Position numbers and translations under genes: made by a program. 64,000 nucleotides of DNA from Choristoneura fumiferana (lineage: Eukaryota > Arthropoda > Insecta > Lepidoptera > Tortricidae), in assembly GCF_025370935.1 (NCBI RefSeq), contig NC_133494.1:11841144-11905143 (forward strand), written 5' to 3'. Shown here in pieces: positions 60,070-64,000 of this stretch. Below the pieces are notes generated by a model. The model was not told the DNA's origin. It ran no database searches and saw nothing but the letters and a program-made list of their open reading frames with translations. Within the stretch, counting starts at the first letter, position 1. Each line of letters starts with the position of its first letter.

Positions 60070-60310
60070 GGACGTAACATCAAACTTTAACTGGCTGTGG
60101 GGCTGTTTCACCACCCGTTGATTAATTTTAACTGACGGATGAATGTGTCTCCGTTTATTGGAACAAAACAAACAAAGACGGCATCACATTTATCCGTCAG
60201 TTAAAATTAATCAATGGGTGGTGAAACAGCCCCTATATCTTCATAATTTTTTGTTTAATTGTCAAAAGAAAAAAACGTGTTCAATATTTTGTGATAATCA
60301 AACTGACGAA
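60070..60310 (+). repeat. Dispersed repeat interrupted by a MITE
   Basis: CATCAAACTTTAACTGGC at the left and CTTCATAATTTTTTGTTTAA at the right match the continuous copy at 13205-13300. The MITE at 60099-60233 lies between them. Confidence 0.65.
60099..60233. mobile_element. MITE with GGGGCTGTTTCACC ends, second copy
   Basis: A 135-bp relative of the element at 14770, with inverted ends of about 45 bases. Flanking triplets TGT and TAT correspond to TAT in the empty site, supporting a 3-bp target duplication. Confidence 0.75.
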
Positions 60311-60874
60311 CTAATTAAGTTTTTCAAATCACTGTTAATTTTAAAACCAAACAACTATGTTCCGTTTGCTTTGAAGAATTCTTTATTTAGGATGTTTTTG
60401 TGTGCAAAAGTTTGAAAATGAAGCAATAAAATTGTAACTCACGTTCACTGCTTTGCTTGCAAGCACTTTCATACAGCCCCCCAAGTCATCATGAAATCAA
60501 TAAACCAAAATCTGAAACGCGTTCATATATTACGGCGGTAACAGCATAGAACAAAGCATCGCTATAAATGGGTATAAATAAGGGAAGTGTCGCTAGAGAT
60601 GGGTGGAAAAATATCACCGTGACATGCCAAGGAGGAACAACGTTACAAAATCACGTAGGTCGTTTCTTCGTTATCTCGGTGTATCTGCCACTCACGCAAC
60701 GATAACGTCTTGGTATTTAATAACCGTCAATATAAAAAAAAAATACTACGAACTTTTGTACGTACGTACACTCCGAGTACACACGTTACCGACCATACTG
60801 ATTGAATTGATTAGCAAAATGTGATTTTGTGACGTCTAGCATCTACCAAAACGTATATTGTTACGAGAGCGACG

Positions 60875-60990
60875 AGGGGGGCTACTACCATTCCTCCGAC
60901 CGTCCCTATCACTCTTGTATTAAATAATATTAGCGTCAGGGGGACGGCAGGATACGAAGTTCGAATTTTGCACTTCGTAGTATAGGGGTG
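60875..60990 (+). repeat. Dispersed repeat, GGGGGGCTACTACC family, second copy
   Basis: It has the same block order as 43590-43735, ending GAAGTTCGAATTTTGCACTT. Confidence 0.6.
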
Positions 60991-61331
60991 ACAAAGTCAC
61001 GATTATTTTTCACTGTGATTTTTTTAACGACAGTCACTGCGATAAGTAGGACAGTAACGTTGCCCATCTCTAAGTGTTGCGCGTTCGGTGGGCGATTGGT
61101 CCCGATTATGGCCCCGCGGAGACTAATATCCCTTTCTTTCACAAATGTTTTTTGGGGAATGTTATTTTTTGGCGTCGGCCGCATCTGGTGTCCGGGGCGG
61201 GTAAGGACCACCGGCCAAACGTCGTGGACAGCGCACTTGGGCCCGTGATTAGAGCGTTAAAACAACAGGAGGCGACATTCTTAAATATGATTTATTGAAT
61301 AAGACGTTACTTGGCGGAACTCTACATAAAT

Positions 61332-61420
61332 AAACTATAAATAATTATTTTGCTCACCAGCGACCTTTACTTATAATTATTGAAGGTCGTGGGTGAGCAA
61401 AGTAATGGTTTATAGTTCCT
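61332..61420. mobile_element. Small hairpin element
   Basis: The inverted arms AAACTATAAATAATTATTTTG with CTCACCAGCGACCTT, and AAGGTCGTGGGTGAGC with AAAGTAATGGTTTATAGTT, flank a short loop near 61368-61384. Confidence 0.55.
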
Positions 61421-61632
61421 CACTATGTACTAATTCTAGGTCACTGAGGGAAAGGTGGAGCTTAGCAGCGTGCTACGAAATGGCAATACGGTTGCCTTTC
61501 TCAAACACACTATACTTGAAGAACAACATTGACAATTATACTAACTAAAGCTTGATTCAATCACCACTCACCTTCCACTCACACGTACCTACGAGCGTAC
61601 GTACGAATGGGTACGAGTAAGATTGCTGTACG

Positions 61633-61880
61633 CAAAAAGAGGGGTGTTATAAGTTTGACCGCTTTGTGTGTCTGTGTGTGTGTACGTATGTCTGTGACAC
61701 CGTAGCTCTTAAATGGGTGGACCGATTTGAATGCGGTTTTTTTATTTGAAATCAAGTTTTGTAGCGATGTTTCATAGACATGTTTCATCAAAATCGGTTT
61801 AGCCGTTTTTGAGATATTGAACTTTGAAGTGGCAAAGTCGTGGGTTTTCCAACTTTTTGTTGGTTAGGTTATGGCATCTC
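61633..61880 (-). repeat. Dispersed repeat, CTCAAAAACGGCTAAACCG family, reversed
   Basis: This is the reverse complement of the 31040 family: GGGGTGTTATAAGTTTGACC at the left, GCCGTTTTTGAGATATTGAA and CAACTTTTTGTTGGTTAGG at the right, with a (GT)n tract. Confidence 0.7.
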
Positions 61881-63109
61881 CGGTTAGTTAAATGCTGTGA
61901 GGGCCGGGGTCACTTAAGTTAAGTATCCTCTTAGTTGGGCACGTGTCCTCTGGTTATAGTCACCAGGTGCGATCCACAACGCGGAGCTCCTATTGTGATT
62001 GGAATTGCACCGTTTTTTAGAGGGGACCTTTATTGGCTATTTTGTAATGTAATTTTTCCGGGTTATTGCTGCGGAAATTGAGACGGAGTTTGCTAGTGAT
62101 TCGACGTAGAATTTTTATGAAACAAGGGAAGCTAACGAGCTAGCGAATGGTAAATAGTCATTGCCGCCCAGTACCTAACAGTCCAGAAACACACTAGTAA
62201 GATTATAATAATAGAAATGCATAAAGTTTTTATGGAGAAGAGACGCCTTAAGGATCAAAGACAGGAGAATGGGGGTGCGGGAATTCGGGAAAAATCCATT
62301 TTGAACAACATTTTGTAGGACCCAGAACAGTGGCACTCTCATCAGCTAAAAACTCGACTTCTCCTCCCCGACTTCCTGGAATTACTACGGGAAGGAGAGG
62401 TTTGGAGAGGTTTCTCTACCCACAGAGTCTTGCTTCAGCCATTTGCTGGAAAGCTGGGAGAAGAGCATGCATTCCCCTGCTATGTTATGTGTCAGTCTTT
62501 TTTTGTTTATCCCCATTGGTTTCCTCCTTGACCAACCCTCGCCTTTTCTTTACAATTCTAACCTTCTAGTGTTTAACTTGACTTGCTAATGACCAATAGA
62601 TGACAGTCTGCTGTGACTTCTATTGCTAATGACACATTTAACATGACAAGTACTGGGACAGTGACTAAGGTACTCGCACCTTACTTAGTCACTTTTAACA
62701 TTTCCAATTAGCTTTTAGAGTAATAACCCTAGCTCACCGAACGTGCATACAATTTCTAATATAAGAACCGGCAAAAAGCAAACAAGCCTGGGTTGCTCCG
62801 GCAGATATTAAAGGCATATCTCTCTATTATGAGCGGGAAGTTCTGTAATTTAAGGGCGAGCTCGCGCGGCATATGGCGGCGGGAAGGGTTGCCAGTGTAC
62901 CGATATCGATATTATAAAGTTAGGTTTGCATCGATGTCGATGAAACGAAATGAAATAATTAGGGTTTTTAACAGGCGAAATATTACTAGATGGCGTTAGT
63001 ATCGTAAGTCCGTTTGACGTTACAGTCTTTCTTGAGTTGCGATGGCTCATTTAATTATTTGTCAAGGGGGGCTTTTATGAAATTCGAAAATCGAAGTTCG
63101 TAGTAGCTC

Positions 63110-63735
63110 CCGCTAGGCCGTGGCTCCGAGTCCGAGTCCGGGCTCACACCTCCGAGATTTAAGTGCGAATCTACACCTGAAAGGACCATGCGTCAAAATT
63201 TACCAAAAATCAACAGAGCTGAGAGTTGGGTCACTAAAAATGTCTGCTTATCTACTTTTATTTGCACAAAGTTGAATTCCATTGCATAACTGAGATATAC
63301 ATATTTTAGTCAGAGTAAATATCTATGAGAAACTGTGTTTTTCTTGAAGAATATCGGTAGAACATCTTATATAAAATCTTGCTTGTATGAAAGCTTGGAG
63401 AACAATGTTAAGTCTAAACATATTTTTATTTTACACAACTTGTGAACGAGTAAATCTGTCTTAATTATCCTGCAGGATTTTTAAAGCCATTATAAGGAGA
63501 ACTTTCCAGGTAAAACACAGTTTCTCATAGGTTTAGCTTTGCAATGAAATTGAACTTGGTGCCCATAGAATCAAAATGAAGTACACGTAAAGACTTATTT
63601 AATGACACAATTCTCAGCTCTGTTGGTTTTTGGTACACTTCCCATACAAAGTTGACCATGGTCCTTTACTATGACTTTTGCGGTGAAGGAAAACATCGTG
63701 AAAAACTTCTAAAACCAGTCACAACTCGATAAGGC
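63110..63735 (+). mobile_element. SINE family A split by a MITE
   Basis: A decayed head (GGGCTCACACCTCCGAG) ends at 63179. The body resumes at 63668 with TTTTGCGGTGAAGGAAAACA and TCGTGAAAAACTTC. The gap is filled by the separate inverted-repeat element at 63180-63667. Confidence 0.65.
63180..63667. mobile_element. 488-bp foldback MITE
   Basis: The ends are inverted copies: AAAGGACCATG on the left and CATGGTCCTTT on the right. Similarity continues inward through ACCAAAAATCAACAGAGCTG and farther (CTATGAGAAACTGTGTTTT pairs with AAAACACAGTTTCTCATAG), giving arms of about 200 bases. It has no coding capacity. A clear target duplication was not identified. Confidence 0.7.
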
Positions 63736-63899
63736 TCAGTAAGGCTTAACATTAAAACAACTTATCGATATCGGACCCGCTCTTCCCTAGCAGCTCGTTC
63801 TTCAGACACAGCTGCAGCTCCCCGCGATTATAACTAGCTTAGCGTACTCGCCGTTAGCTCACTCGCTTATTGCGATATTAAACACGTGCAATGTCACAG

Positions 63900-64000
63900 T
63901 AGGAGTACTGATTCAACCATTACCACTCCAAAATCAGCAGATGATCGAGGGTTCAAATCCGGGCTTGCATCTCTGAGTTATTTGAAATTAACTAGGTACG
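63900..64000 (+). mobile_element. SINE family A head, cut by the window end
   Basis: The B box (GGTTCAAATCC) and CATCTCTGAGTTATTTGAAA match the start of the family A copies. The element runs off the window. Confidence 0.6.

Larger units (their letters stand above)
60991..62900. other. Intergenic, no gene proven
   Basis: A GC-richer patch at 61070-61250 holds a 91-residue minus frame (61211-60936) with no recognised domain. It ends within the GGGGGGCTACTACC repeat, so it is probably not a gene. The region 62300-62640 is unassigned and shares its end with 54530-54590. Confidence 0.35.

Noticed and set aside
60936..61211. 91-residue minus-strand frame
   Set aside because: It runs into a dispersed repeat and shows no domain or splice context.

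Overview
The window looks like nuclear DNA of a moth or butterfly (Lepidoptera). The evidence is AT-rich sequence, short genes split by small GT-AG introns, and very many dispersed repeats of lepidopteran type. These include two tRNA-derived SINE families, non-LTR retrotransposon tails, MITEs with hAT-like, Harbinger-like and mariner-like ends, and several unnamed families that recur in both orientations. Placement in Lepidoptera is an inference from repeat style and protein similarity; the species cannot be named. There are no bacterial genes, operons, rRNA genes, CRISPR arrays or convincing functional tRNA genes.

Layout. Positions 1-20000 hold no gene I can prove. Repeats are relatively sparse there, and unique GC-rich islands recur (about 2140-2780, 5520-5610, 6300-6370, 9180-9600, 10020-10300, 15620-15760, 16680-16760, 17230-17310). 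The first looks like a promoter plus first coding exon of a minus-strand gene leaving the window on the left. Positions 19000-22550 are a transposon graveyard (LINE tail, mariner relic, LINE gag relic) with a cluster of TATCGATA palindromes. From 23948 to 50827 there are four protein genes, all on the minus strand: (1) a TAK1/MAP3K7-family kinase (seven exons found, 31938 down to 23948, C-terminus not found); (2) an unrecognised protein with C-terminal ankyrin repeats (seven exons, 38248-33905, possibly two genes); (3) a secreted, dibasic-rich neuropeptide precursor resembling insect NVP-like/prohormone-2 (five coding exons, 42152-39748, with a TATA box upstream); (4) an intronless PPIL4-type spliceosomal cyclophilin with an RRM and a very long charged tail (50827-48059). 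From 51000 to 64000 I see no gene, only repeats and unassigned AT-rich DNA.

Function. The four genes have no evident shared pathway: an immune/stress kinase, an ankyrin scaffold, a neuropeptide precursor and a splicing factor. They read as ordinary neighbours on one chromosome arm. Exon boundaries were set by hand from splice consensus and reading phase, and all coding phases agree across the 16 introns inferred in the three multi-exon genes. The most distinctive structures are a 0.5 kb near-perfect palindrome of tRNA-promoter repeats inside a TAK1 intron, the TATCGATA cluster, a MITE whose empty site is also present in the window, an 8-bp-duplication hAT MITE beside the TAK1 promoter, and a SINE and a LINE with homologous 3' ends lying tail to tail.
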